A stretch of 64,000 nt of DNA from Streptomyces sp. GTDB taxonomy: Bacteria; Actinomycetota; Actinomycetes; Streptomycetales; Streptomycetaceae. The stretch spans positions 19,483 to 83,482 of the forward strand of contig NZ_JAEKKT010000132.1 in assembly GCF_019510245.1 (NCBI RefSeq), read 5' to 3'. A program made the translations under genes and the position numbers. Positions 26,590 to 36,841 of the stretch are shown piece after piece (positions within the stretch are counted from its first letter, which is position 1; each line of letters opens with the position of its first letter). Under the pieces are notes generated by a model that saw only the letters and a list, made by a program, of their open reading frames with translations, was not told the origin of the DNA and did no database searches.

Positions 26590-29163
26590 TCAGTCTCGCG
26601 CCACGCGCAGCTCCCCCGCCTCCCCGCCCGGGCCACCACCGGTCACGGCGAGCGCCCCGTCCCGGTCGGTCCGCAGCACCACCGCCCCCACCGCGCGCAG
26701 TTCGGCCACCGTGCCCGGTGCCGGATGACCGTACGGGTTGTCCGCCCCGCAGGAGATGAGCGCGACCCGCGGTGCGACCAGCCGCAGCAGCTGCCGGTCC
26801 TGGTACGCGGACCCGTGGTGGGCCACCTTCAGCACGTCCACCCGGCCCAGTGCGGCCGCGTCCGGTGATCTCAGCAACTCCTGCTGGGCCGGGGGTTCGA
26901 GGTCCCCGAGCAGCAGCATCCGCAGCCCGGCCGAACGGACCAGCAAGGCGACACTGGCGTCGTTCGGCCCGTCCGGCGCCGGTGCCGGGTCCGGGGGCGG
27001 CCACAGCACCCGCCAGTCCAGCGGACCGGTCCTGCGCCGCTCACCGGCGACCGCCCGCGTGACCGGGACCCGGTGCTCGGCGGCCTCCCTTCTGACGAAC
27101 TCGGCCTGGTCCGCGGGTTCCTCGAACCCCGTCGTCTCGATCTGCGCCACCTCACGGCCACGCAGCACCCCGGGCAGCCCCGCGACGTGGTCCGCGTGGA
27201 AGTGGGTGAGGACGACGAGCGGGATCCGGGTGATGCCGAGTTCCCGCAGGCAGTGGTCGACCAGCTTCGGATCGGGTCCGGCGTCCACGACCACGCCCGT
27301 GCCCGCGCCCGCCGCGAGCACCGTCGCGTCCCCCTGCCCCACGTCGCACATCGCCAGCCGCCAGCCGGGCGGCGGCCAGCCCGTGACCACCCGGGTCAGT
27401 GGCGCCGGACGTACCACCAGCAGCACGAGCAGCACCCCCAGCACCCCGCACCACCACGGATGCCGCAGCAACCGCCGCCCCAGCAGCACGACGGCCACCG
27501 TCACCCCGGCCAGCAGCAGCGCCCCCGACCAGCTCCCCGGCCAGTCCACGCCCGCACCGGGCAGCCCGGCCCCGGTCCGGGCGATTCCCGCGATCCACCC
27601 GGCCGGCCAACTGGCGCACCACGCCAGCATTTTGGCCACCGGCATCGCCACCGGGGCCACCGCCAGCGCCCCGAACCCCAGGACCGTGGCCGGCGCGACC
27701 GCGATCTCCGCCAGCAGGTTGCAGGGCACCGCCACCAGACTCACCCGGGCCGACAGCACCGCGACCACCGGCCCGCACGCCGCCTGCGCGGCCGCGGCCG
27801 CCGCCAGCCCCTCGGCCAGTCGCTCCGGCACCCCACGCCGCCGCAGCGCCTCGCTCCACCCGGGCGCCAGCAACAGCAGCGAACCGGTGGCCAGCACCGA
27901 CAGCAGGAAGCCGTAACTGCGGGCCAGCCACGGGTCGTACAGCACGAGCAGCAGCACCGCCGTGGCCAGCGCCGGGACCAGGGACCTGCGGCGGCCGGTC
28001 GCCAGGGCGAGCAGGGCCACCGCCCCGCAGGCCGCGGCCCGCAGCACGCTGGGATCCGGCCGGCACACGACGACGAAGGCGAGGGTGAGCGCCGAGGCGA
28101 ACAGCGCGGTCGCCCGCAGCGACAGCCCCAGGCGCGGAGCGAGCCCCCGGCGCTCGGTCTGCTGGGCCAGTCCCGGCGGTCCGATGAGCAGGGCGAGCAG
28201 GATGGTGAGATTGCTGCCCGACACCGCGAGGATGTGCGCGAGGTCGGTCGCCTCGAACGCCTCGTCCAGCTCCGGGCTGATGCGTGAGGTGTCCCCCACG
28301 ACCAGCCCGGGCAGCAGAGCGCGGGCGTCCTCGGGCAGGCCGTCGGTCGCCTCCCGCAGCCCTGCCCGCAACCGCCCGGCCAGCCGCTGCGGCCCGCTCG
28401 GCTCCCCCACCACCGCGGGCGCGGGGCGGTCCCGTACCCGCAGCAGCGCCGCGACCCGGTCCCCGCCCGCCGTGGCCGGCGCCAGCCGCCCGCTCACCCG
28501 CAGCCGTGTCGAGGGCAGCAGCCCGAGCCAGCGTGCCCGGCCGCCACCGCCGGGTGCCGGTACCCCGGTGTCCACGGCCACCAGCACCGGTGAGCGCGTC
28601 GTCACCGCGGTCCCGTCGCCCTTCTCCACGCGGCGCACCTCGCCGCGCACCAGTACGGCGGCCGCAGTGGCGTGGTCCCCCCGCACGCGCGGCCGGGTGG
28701 CCCAGGGGTCGCCCGTGAGCTCCACCTCGGCGGTCACGGTGGCGTACACGCGGGCCAGACCGGGAACCGGTCCGCGGCGTACGTCCGCTCCGTGCAGGCC
28801 CGCGGAGGCGGCCGCCCCTGCGACGCAGAGGAGCAGCGCGCCGGCCGAGGCCCGCCGCCAGGCCGGCCGGGCGGACCCGACACCGGCCCTCGCCGTCCCC
28901 GGCCGGGGACCCGTCCGTCCGAGCCACAGCAGGATCACCCCGGCCACCAGGCAGACGGCGGCGGTCGCGGCCGTCCACCCCGCGGGCGCGTCCAGTGCCA
29001 GGGCCGCCGTGGCCCACACGGCCAGCGCGGGCGGCACCAGCCGCAGGTCGGCCCGCGCGTCCGGCCGGGCGTGCGCGGTGCGGCCCCGCCGTCCCGGGCC
29101 GTCGCGCACCGACCGGCTCACGGCCGCGGGTCCGGGGGCCGCTGCGTCGGTCCCGTGGCTCAT
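26590..29163 (-). CDS. comEC: ComEC/Rec2 family membrane protein
   Basis: 857 residues. An N-terminal membrane region with an OB-like DUF4131 segment precedes the competence channel domain (HILAVSGSNLTILLALLIGPPG, SYGFLLSVLATGSLLLLAP, many membrane helices). A C-terminal metallo-beta-lactamase domain has VLTHFHADHVAGLPG and KVAHHGSAYQD. In transformable bacteria ComEC forms the DNA uptake channel and the MBL domain is proposed to degrade one strand. Streptomyces are not known to be naturally competent in the usual way, so its role here is open. It overlaps comEA by 4 bases. Confidence 0.93.
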   Translation of the reverse strand: MSHGTDAAAPGPAAVSRSVRDGPGRRGRTAHARPDARADLRLVPPALAVWATAALALDAPAGWTAATAAVCLVAGVILLWLGRTGPRPGTARAGVGSARPAWRRASAGALLLCVAGAAASAGLHGADVRRGPVPGLARVYATVTAEVELTGDPWATRPRVRGDHATAAAVLVRGEVRRVEKGDGTAVTTRSPVLVAVDTGVPAPGGGGRARWLGLLPSTRLRVSGRLAPATAGGDRVAALLRVRDRPAPAVVGEPSGPQRLAGRLRAGLREATDGLPEDARALLPGLVVGDTSRISPELDEAFEATDLAHILAVSGSNLTILLALLIGPPGLAQQTERRGLAPRLGLSLRATALFASALTLAFVVVCRPDPSVLRAAACGAVALLALATGRRRSLVPALATAVLLLVLYDPWLARSYGFLLSVLATGSLLLLAPGWSEALRRRGVPERLAEGLAAAAAAQAACGPVVAVLSARVSLVAVPCNLLAEIAVAPATVLGFGALAVAPVAMPVAKMLAWCASWPAGWIAGIARTGAGLPGAGVDWPGSWSGALLLAGVTVAVVLLGRRLLRHPWWCGVLGVLLVLLVVRPAPLTRVVTGWPPPGWRLAMCDVGQGDATVLAAGAGTGVVVDAGPDPKLVDHCLRELGITRIPLVVLTHFHADHVAGLPGVLRGREVAQIETTGFEEPADQAEFVRREAAEHRVPVTRAVAGERRRTGPLDWRVLWPPPDPAPAPDGPNDASVALLVRSAGLRMLLLGDLEPPAQQELLRSPDAAALGRVDVLKVAHHGSAYQDRQLLRLVAPRVALISCGADNPYGHPAPGTVAELRAVGAVVLRTDRDGALAVTGGGPGGEAGELRVARD

Positions 29164-30302
29164 GGCCGTACCAGATCCCGCAGGTCGGAGTAGCGGCGGT
29201 CGCCGATGCCCTTGACCTGACGGAGTTCGTCGACCGAACGGAAACCGGCGTGCTGGGTGCGGAAGTCGAGGATGTGCTGGGCCAGTACCGGGCCGACGCC
29301 GGGCAGCGCGTCGAGCTGCTCGACGGTCGCGGTGTTCAGCGAGATGGGGGCGGACGGCCCCGCTCCCGTCGCGGCACCGCCCACGGCCTGGCCGGGTGCG
29401 GCCGGCGGAGCGGGGCCCCCGACGACGATCTGTTCACCGTCCGTCAGGAAGCGGGCGCGATTGAGTCCGTCGGTGTCCGTGCCGGGCCGCACCCCGCCCG
29501 CCGCCCGCAGCGCGTCGGTCACCCGGGAGCCGGCAGGCAGAGTGTGGACTCCCGGATCCCGGACCTTTCCGGTGACATCCACCACAATCTCCCGGGCGGA
29601 CCCGCCGGTTGCGGCGGTCGCGGCGGAACCGTCGAGCGCACCGGGCGCCGCGGCGGGACCTCCTCCGACGGCGGCCGCTCCGGCGGCCGCCCGCTCCCCG
29701 CTCTTCTCGTACGGCGCCTGGGCACGCACCGTCTCCGGCGCGCTCACGGACTCGGTCCGGCCCGTCCAGAAGTGCTGCACGGCCAGCGCCGCGGCCACGA
29801 CGAGGACCATCCCCAGGGCAACCGCGCCCCGGCGTTCCAGCCCGCAGCGCGTCTGGAGCCACACCGGCATCCGCTCCCGCACCGCGAGCCCGACCCGGGA
29901 GCGCAGCCCGGGCAGCGCCGGCTCGCGCCGCGCCGCGGCTTCGCCGGCCAGCGCCCGGGCCGACGACATCACGGCCGCCGCCGTGGACAGCGCCGCCGCG
30001 GCGGTGCGCACTCCGGCCGAGGCCGTGCGCACCGCGGTCGCGGCCGCGGTCAGTCCGGTCGCCGCACCGGTGCCCGTCACCGTTTCCGCGGCGGGCGGTC
30101 CTTGCCCCGGCCCCGGCCCGGCGACGGCCCGTTCACCGAAGAGGAGTTCCGCCCGGCGGCGCAGTTCGTCGGCCGGAGCGGGACGGTGGCGGATGCGGGC
30201 GCGGACCGGGGACCGCCGGTGCCGGGTGCGGCCGTCGGAGCCGGCGCCCCGGCCCGGGCCACTGGTCGCATGTGTCTCGTGTGAGCGTGATCGAAGTGCC
30301 AT
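29160..30302 (-). CDS. comEA: ComEA-like membrane-anchored helix-hairpin-helix DNA-binding protein
   Basis: 380 residues. There is a long Ala-rich N-terminal cytoplasmic part, one membrane segment (AVALGMVLVVAAALAVQHFW), then an SLBB-like domain (VVDVTGKVRDPGVHTLPAGSRVTDALRAAGG) and a C-terminal double helix-hairpin-helix (SLNTATVEQLDALPGVGPVLAQHI, VDELRQVKGIGDRRYSDL) that binds DNA non-specifically. The layout matches ComEA receptors outside the membrane. It precedes comEC with a 4-base overlap. The N-terminal extension of about 160 residues is longer than in Bacillus ComEA, so the true start could lie further in. Confidence 0.9.
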   Translation of the reverse strand: MALRSRSHETHATSGPGRGAGSDGRTRHRRSPVRARIRHRPAPADELRRRAELLFGERAVAGPGPGQGPPAAETVTGTGAATGLTAAATAVRTASAGVRTAAAALSTAAAVMSSARALAGEAAARREPALPGLRSRVGLAVRERMPVWLQTRCGLERRGAVALGMVLVVAAALAVQHFWTGRTESVSAPETVRAQAPYEKSGERAAAGAAAVGGGPAAAPGALDGSAATAATGGSAREIVVDVTGKVRDPGVHTLPAGSRVTDALRAAGGVRPGTDTDGLNRARFLTDGEQIVVGGPAPPAAPGQAVGGAATGAGPSAPISLNTATVEQLDALPGVGPVLAQHILDFRTQHAGFRSVDELRQVKGIGDRRYSDLRDLVRP

Positions 30303-30434
30303 GCGACGAGGATCGGGCTTCCCGCCGATCCGCGATGATCTTGTTTAGTTTCGGTGGACCGCGCCCGGGTTGTGGACAACTCCACCACCCGCACGAGTGA
30401 TGGCTCCAAGGCCCGCACCCCTCGCGTGGCGGGC

Positions 30435-31280
30435 TCACCGCAGGGAGACGACCGCCCCGAGCAGGCCGGGGCCGGTATGCGCCCCGATGACCGCGCCGAC
30501 CTCGCTCACATGCAGGTCGGCCAGCCCGGGCACCCGCGTCCGCAGGCGGTCGGCGAGGGCCGAGGCCCGGTCGGGAGCGGCGAGATGGTGGACGGCGACG
30601 TCGACCTCGGCGCCGCCCGCCCGCTCGGCCGCGAGCTCCTCCAGGCGGGCGATGGCCCGGGACGCCGTCCGTACCTTCTCCAGGAGCTCGATCCGGCCGC
30701 CGTCCAGCTGGAGCAGGGGCTTCACGGCCAGCGCGGAGCCGAACAGGGCCTGGGCGGTGCCGATGCGGCCGCCCCGGCGCAGGTAGTCGAGGGTGTCGAC
30801 GTAGAAGTACGCGGAGGTACCGGCGGCCCGCTTCTCCGCCGCCGTGACCGCCTCGTCGACGGTGCCGCCGGCCTCGGCGGCCTCGGCCGCGGCGAGTGCG
30901 CAGAAACCGAGGGCCATCGCGACCATCCCGGTGTCGACCACCCGCACCGGGACGGGTGCCTCACGGGCGGCGACGACGGCCGCGTCGTAGGTGCCCGACA
31001 GCTCGGCGGACAGGTGGAGCGAGACGATTCCGGTGGCCCCGGACCCGGCTACCCTGCGGTAGGTCTCGGCGAACACCTCCGGGCCGGGCCGGGACGTGGT
31101 GACGGGCCGCCGCTTCTGCAAAGCCTGGGCCAGCGAACGGGTCGAGATCTCGGTGCCCTCTTCGAGCGCCCGGTCGCCGAGGACCACGGTCAGGGGTACC
31201 GCGGTGATGCCGTGGCGCTCCACCGTCCGCGGCGGCAGGTAGGCCGTTGAATCGGTGACGATCGCGACATGGCGGGACAT
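30435..31280 (-). CDS. DegV family fatty-acid-binding protein
   Basis: 281 residues of the DegV fold, which holds a single fatty acid in the cleft between two lobes and, in Firmicutes, works as FakB with a fatty acid kinase. Signatures are VAIVTDSTAYLPP at the N-terminus, VTTSRPGPEVFAETYR with the lipid carboxylate-contacting region, IVSLHLSAELSGTYDAA, YVDTLDYLRRGGRIG, and the terminal EVGAVIGAHTGPGLLGAVV. No FakA-like kinase is present in the window. The ATG at 31280 was chosen; TAACCT lies seven bases upstream, so the mRNA may be leaderless. Confidence 0.92.
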   Translation of the reverse strand: MSRHVAIVTDSTAYLPPRTVERHGITAVPLTVVLGDRALEEGTEISTRSLAQALQKRRPVTTSRPGPEVFAETYRRVAGSGATGIVSLHLSAELSGTYDAAVVAAREAPVPVRVVDTGMVAMALGFCALAAAEAAEAGGTVDEAVTAAEKRAAGTSAYFYVDTLDYLRRGGRIGTAQALFGSALAVKPLLQLDGGRIELLEKVRTASRAIARLEELAAERAGGAEVDVAVHHLAAPDRASALADRLRTRVPGLADLHVSEVGAVIGAHTGPGLLGAVVSLR

Positions 31281-31287
31281 GAGCTGG

Positions 31288-31293
31288 AGGTTA
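31288..31293 (-). promoter_or_regulatory. Candidate -10 of degV (leaderless)
   Basis: TAACCT followed by seven bases and the ATG, with no Shine-Dalgarno. Confidence 0.4.
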
Positions 31294-31352
31294 CCTGGCG
31301 TAGCTCGGGTGCGGCAGCCCACCCCCGGCCGCCCGGACCGGGACCGGCCCTG

Positions 31353-32081
31353 TCAAGTGGTGCTCTCCGGCCGGGGCTTCTTCTGCCAGGGGTACGCACG
31401 GAGCCGGCCGGGCGGGGTGATCGCGGGCGGCACCGGCTCCTCGGCAGCGGCCGGCCGGGGTTCGCCGGGCCAGGTCTGGCGGTCGCCGTGGCCGGCGGCG
31501 GCCTGGGGCCACGGCGGGGCCTGCGCGGCCGGCTCCGGCCGCGTCCAGTGCCGCAGGGCGTCCGCCTCGACGCCGATCTGGGTGCTCAGGGTGTCCAAGT
31601 CGTCGTCGGCGAAGCGGCGGGCCCGGTCGTGGGCCGCCCAGCGCAGCGCGTCCGCGGACTCGGTGATCCGCTCGGTACGGCGGCGCAGCTCGGGCAGGCG
31701 GGTGGCGAGCGTGGCCCGGTCCGGTTCGGCCTCCAGGCGCCTGAGGTCGCCGTCCAGTTCGTAACCGTGCGCGCTGAGGCGCTGGAAGAGGCCCAGGGAC
31801 TCCCTCAGCGACTCGTCCTCGGCGGCACCCGCGTGCAACGCGTCCTGGGTGGCCCGCATCGAGGTGCGCAGAGCGAGCCGGAGCTGCGCGATCTCGCCCG
31901 CCGGGCCGACCTGGACCATGGACCTGGCGCGCAGCGTGTGCTCCTCGACGGTGCGCCGGGCCTGGGTGATCGTGCGGTCCACGCCACGCTTTGCGGCGCC
32001 GACCGCCTTGAAGGTCACGTACGCCCCACCGGCGACGAAGAGCAGGAAGAGCACGGCGAATACGGCGATCACTGTTTCCAC
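31353..32081 (-). CDS. Single-pass membrane protein with helical cytoplasmic domain
   Basis: 242 residues from a GTG at 32081, chosen because AGGAGG lies six bases upstream; the track's longer ORF lacks a signal. One N-terminal membrane segment (TVIAVFAVLFLLFVAGGAYVTF) is followed by about 150 residues of charged amphipathic helix (AQRLRLALRTSMRATQDAL-type heptads, LPELRRRTERITESADALRWA) and a Pro-rich tail. Probably a membrane-tethered helical bundle; no enzymatic motif. It is on the same strand as degV and leuS but separated from leuS by a terminator. Function unknown. Confidence 0.8.
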   Translation of the reverse strand: METVIAVFAVLFLLFVAGGAYVTFKAVGAAKRGVDRTITQARRTVEEHTLRARSMVQVGPAGEIAQLRLALRTSMRATQDALHAGAAEDESLRESLGLFQRLSAHGYELDGDLRRLEAEPDRATLATRLPELRRRTERITESADALRWAAHDRARRFADDDLDTLSTQIGVEADALRHWTRPEPAAQAPPWPQAAAGHGDRQTWPGEPRPAAAEEPVPPAITPPGRLRAYPWQKKPRPESTT

Positions 32082-32162
32082 GGTGCTCCTCCTCGCTGCC
32101 CACCGCCCCGGCCGTCTGCGGGCACGGCGTGGGTGGCCGTGCTCCCCAACGGTAAACGCAAA

Positions 32163-32201
32163 GGGCAGGCCCGGAGTTCCGGAAGAACCCCGAACCTGCC
32201 C
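32163..32201 (-). terminator. Terminator hairpin of leuS
   Basis: GGGCAGG...CCTGCCC outer stem with inner CGGAGTTC/GAACCCCG pairing, 32 bases past the leuS stop. Confidence 0.75.
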
Positions 32202-32232
32202 GTAAGGGACCACCCGGAGGTGGCCGGCAGTG

Positions 32233-35112
<2,880 letters not shown>

Positions 35113-35168
35113 GATCCTCAAAGCTCCATCGGTCGTCTCTGCCAGCGGCTGCGAACGTTCTAGAAACG

Positions 35169-35192
35169 AAAAAACCCCTCGCACAGGAGGGG
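35169..35192 (-). terminator. Intrinsic terminator in the leuS leader (attenuator)
   Basis: On the minus strand CCCCTC-CTGTGC-GAGGGG is followed by TTTTTT, a canonical intrinsic terminator with a real U-tract, unusual for this genome. It lies 48 bases after the leader peptide stop and 56 bases before the leuS ATG, so it would stop transcription before leuS unless countered. Confidence 0.85.
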
Positions 35193-35240
35193 ACGCCGCG
35201 CCGATGCCGACCAGCCGTTTCGTCCGGCGGTCGGGACTGA

Positions 35241-35279
35241 TCAGCGCGGCCCGCTAAGCAGAAGGCGTACGGCACGCAT
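35241..35279 (-). CDS. leuS leader peptide (attenuation), 12 codons
   Basis: The minus strand encodes [12 protein letters not shown] and a TGA stop, with three consecutive Leu codons CTT CTG CTT. CTT is rare in high-GC Streptomyces genes, so decoding would be sensitive to charged tRNA-Leu. Downstream are a long hairpin (CCGACCGCCG pairing with CGGCTGGTCGG) and then the U-tract terminator in front of leuS. TACCCT lies six bases before the ATG, so the leader ORF probably starts at the mRNA 5' end. Ribosome stalling at the Leu codons is expected to let transcription continue into leuS. The mechanism is inferred from position and codons; the alternative fold was not computed. It is too short for the ORF track. 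Confidence 0.85.
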   Translation of the reverse strand: MRAVRLLLSGPR

Positions 35280-35285
35280 GGCGTC

Positions 35286-35291
35286 AGGGTA
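35286..35291 (-). promoter_or_regulatory. Candidate -10 element of the leuS leader transcript
   Basis: TACCCT is six bases upstream of the leader peptide ATG, consistent with a leaderless leader ORF. No clear -35 at 17-18 bases. Confidence 0.5.
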
Positions 35292-35371
35292 CCGCAGGGC
35301 TTGAGCAAGCTGCGACGCGGTTGCGTATCAATGGTCGACACGTGCGTCTGAGGCGACCATCGGGACGAGAG

Positions 35372-35440
35372 TTGAACCAGGTTCAAGAATTACTTCGCGT
35401 AACGTCCGCTAAGGGACACCACAAGGGTTGCACCACCCTT
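35372..35440. promoter_or_regulatory. Cluster of three inverted repeats upstream of the redox operon
   Basis: Three palindromes sit within 70 bases: TTGAACC-A-GGTTCAA (35372-35386, perfect), TTAC-TTCGC-GTAA (35390-35402) and AAGGGT-TGCACC-ACCCTT (35423-35440, perfect). They lie in the 35113-35539 gene-free gap between the leuS leader and the membrane cytochrome gene, about 100-170 bases before the latter, where regulators of that operon would bind. No regulator can be named. Confidence 0.5.
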
Positions 35441-35539
35441 TGATAACAACGCAATAACTCAAACCTCGTACTGATCGGTATGGCGCCACTTAGGCTGCGG
35501 CACCGGGACCGCTTTCCCGAACTGCTCGGAGTTGCCCCC

Positions 35540-36841
35540 ATGAACCCTCGTCGTAGTAACAGCTCGCTTCCCAAGCCAGGCCGTTCGGCCTGGGGGGTGG
35601 CGTCCGCTGTCGTCCTGTTGCTCATACCCGTGGTTGTGCTGACCGGAGGCAGCCAGTTCCAATCGTTCCTGAACTTCGGCGCGGGCGTCCTCTCGCTCGT
35701 CTCGCTGAGCTGCTCGGTGATCTGGGGTCTGATCGCACAGGACCGCATCTTCCTCAACACCCGGCAGCGGATCGTCGGCCAGGCCGTGCACCGGACGACC
35801 GCGGTCGCCTCGATCGCGTTCCTGCTGGTGCACATCGTCACGAAGATCGCGCTGGATCACACCGTGGTGATCGCCGCGATCATTCCGTTCTCGCTCGGCA
35901 TCACCGGAAGCGCCGGCCTGATCGGACTCGGTTCGCTGGCCGGACTGCTGATGATCTTCGTGGGTGTCACCGGCGCCCTGCGCAGCAACTTCGCCGCCCC
36001 GGCCGTCGTCGCAGCCCGCTGGCGGGCCATGCACATGCTGGCCTACCCGGCCTGGTGCGCCGCGCTCATCCACGGCCTGTACGCGGGCCGCGCGGCGAAG
36101 CCGTTCTTCATGATCTCGTACGACCTGTGCCTGATCGGCGTGATGGCGGCGCTGGCACTGCGCGCGGCCCCGCGCCCGTTCAAGCGGAGGGTGGCCGACC
36201 GTCTCGTCTCCGTCCTGGGCAGTTCCGAGCGGCCGGAGCTGGATGATCTGGACGCCAGCCGCGCCCGGGTGAGCGAGTCCGGGCTGCCGGGCTACGACGT
36301 CCTCCGTGAGCGCGAGCCGAGGCCCTCGCGCGCGGACACGGCGACCTCGCAGTCGAACCCGCTGTTCCCGTCCGCGGCGGCCGCGGCCCCCGGACCCGAG
36401 CCGGCGTCCGGCTTCGCCGCCGCCTACCGGGCGACGTCCACGCCCGGCCAGGCCCAGTCGCCGTTCGCGGCCGGCCAGACCGCACGCATGGAACGCCTGG
36501 ACATGCAGGCCACGCAGGCCAACCCGCGCATGGACGGTCCGTCCAGCACCTCGGGCAGCTGGCCGATCCCGTCGCCGCCGCCGGTCGGTGAGGCGCCCCG
36601 GTCGGCGTACGACCCGATGCAGGACACCGGATACAACATCCCGGCCTATGGCAATCCGGGCGCCGACGGCATGGGCGGACGTGATGTGTACGACACGGGT
36701 GAGACGAATGCCCGGTACGGGACGTACAACTCGAATGACACGTACAACAGCGGTCCCGCCAACGAACCACCGCCCGGTGCGTCCTTCGACTCCCCGGGTT
36801 CGGGCGAACCTTGGAACACGCCTTCCGGAGGCTATAGGTGA
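35540..36841 (+). CDS. Di-heme ferric-reductase-like membrane protein with long disordered tail
   Basis: 433 residues from the ATG at 35540. Five to six membrane helices lie in the first 200 residues. Two helices carry the bis-histidine spacing of ferric reductase / NADPH oxidase-type b-heme proteins: H84-X13-H98 (in AVHRTTAVASIAFLLVHI) and H165-X12-H178 (in MHMLAYPAWCAALIHGLY), enough for two stacked hemes across the membrane. No FAD or NAD domain is present in this chain. The C-terminal 220 residues are low-complexity, rich in Pro, Gly, Ser and Tyr, probably cytoplasmic and disordered. It overlaps the downstream NuoF-like gene by 4 bases (GTGA), so the flavin input is likely supplied by that partner. 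Confidence 0.8.
   Translation: MNPRRSNSSLPKPGRSAWGVASAVVLLLIPVVVLTGGSQFQSFLNFGAGVLSLVSLSCSVIWGLIAQDRIFLNTRQRIVGQAVHRTTAVASIAFLLVHIVTKIALDHTVVIAAIIPFSLGITGSAGLIGLGSLAGLLMIFVGVTGALRSNFAAPAVVAARWRAMHMLAYPAWCAALIHGLYAGRAAKPFFMISYDLCLIGVMAALALRAAPRPFKRRVADRLVSVLGSSERPELDDLDASRARVSESGLPGYDVLREREPRPSRADTATSQSNPLFPSAAAAAPGPEPASGFAAAYRATSTPGQAQSPFAAGQTARMERLDMQATQANPRMDGPSSTSGSWPIPSPPPVGEAPRSAYDPMQDTGYNIPAYGNPGADGMGGRDVYDTGETNARYGTYNSNDTYNSGPANEPPPGASFDSPGSGEPWNTPSGGYR

Noticed and set aside
35169-35291. A T-box riboswitch controlling leuS
   Set aside because: No T-box consensus (for example GGTGG near the terminator) or specifier loop is visible; the short Leu-rich ORF fits attenuation better.
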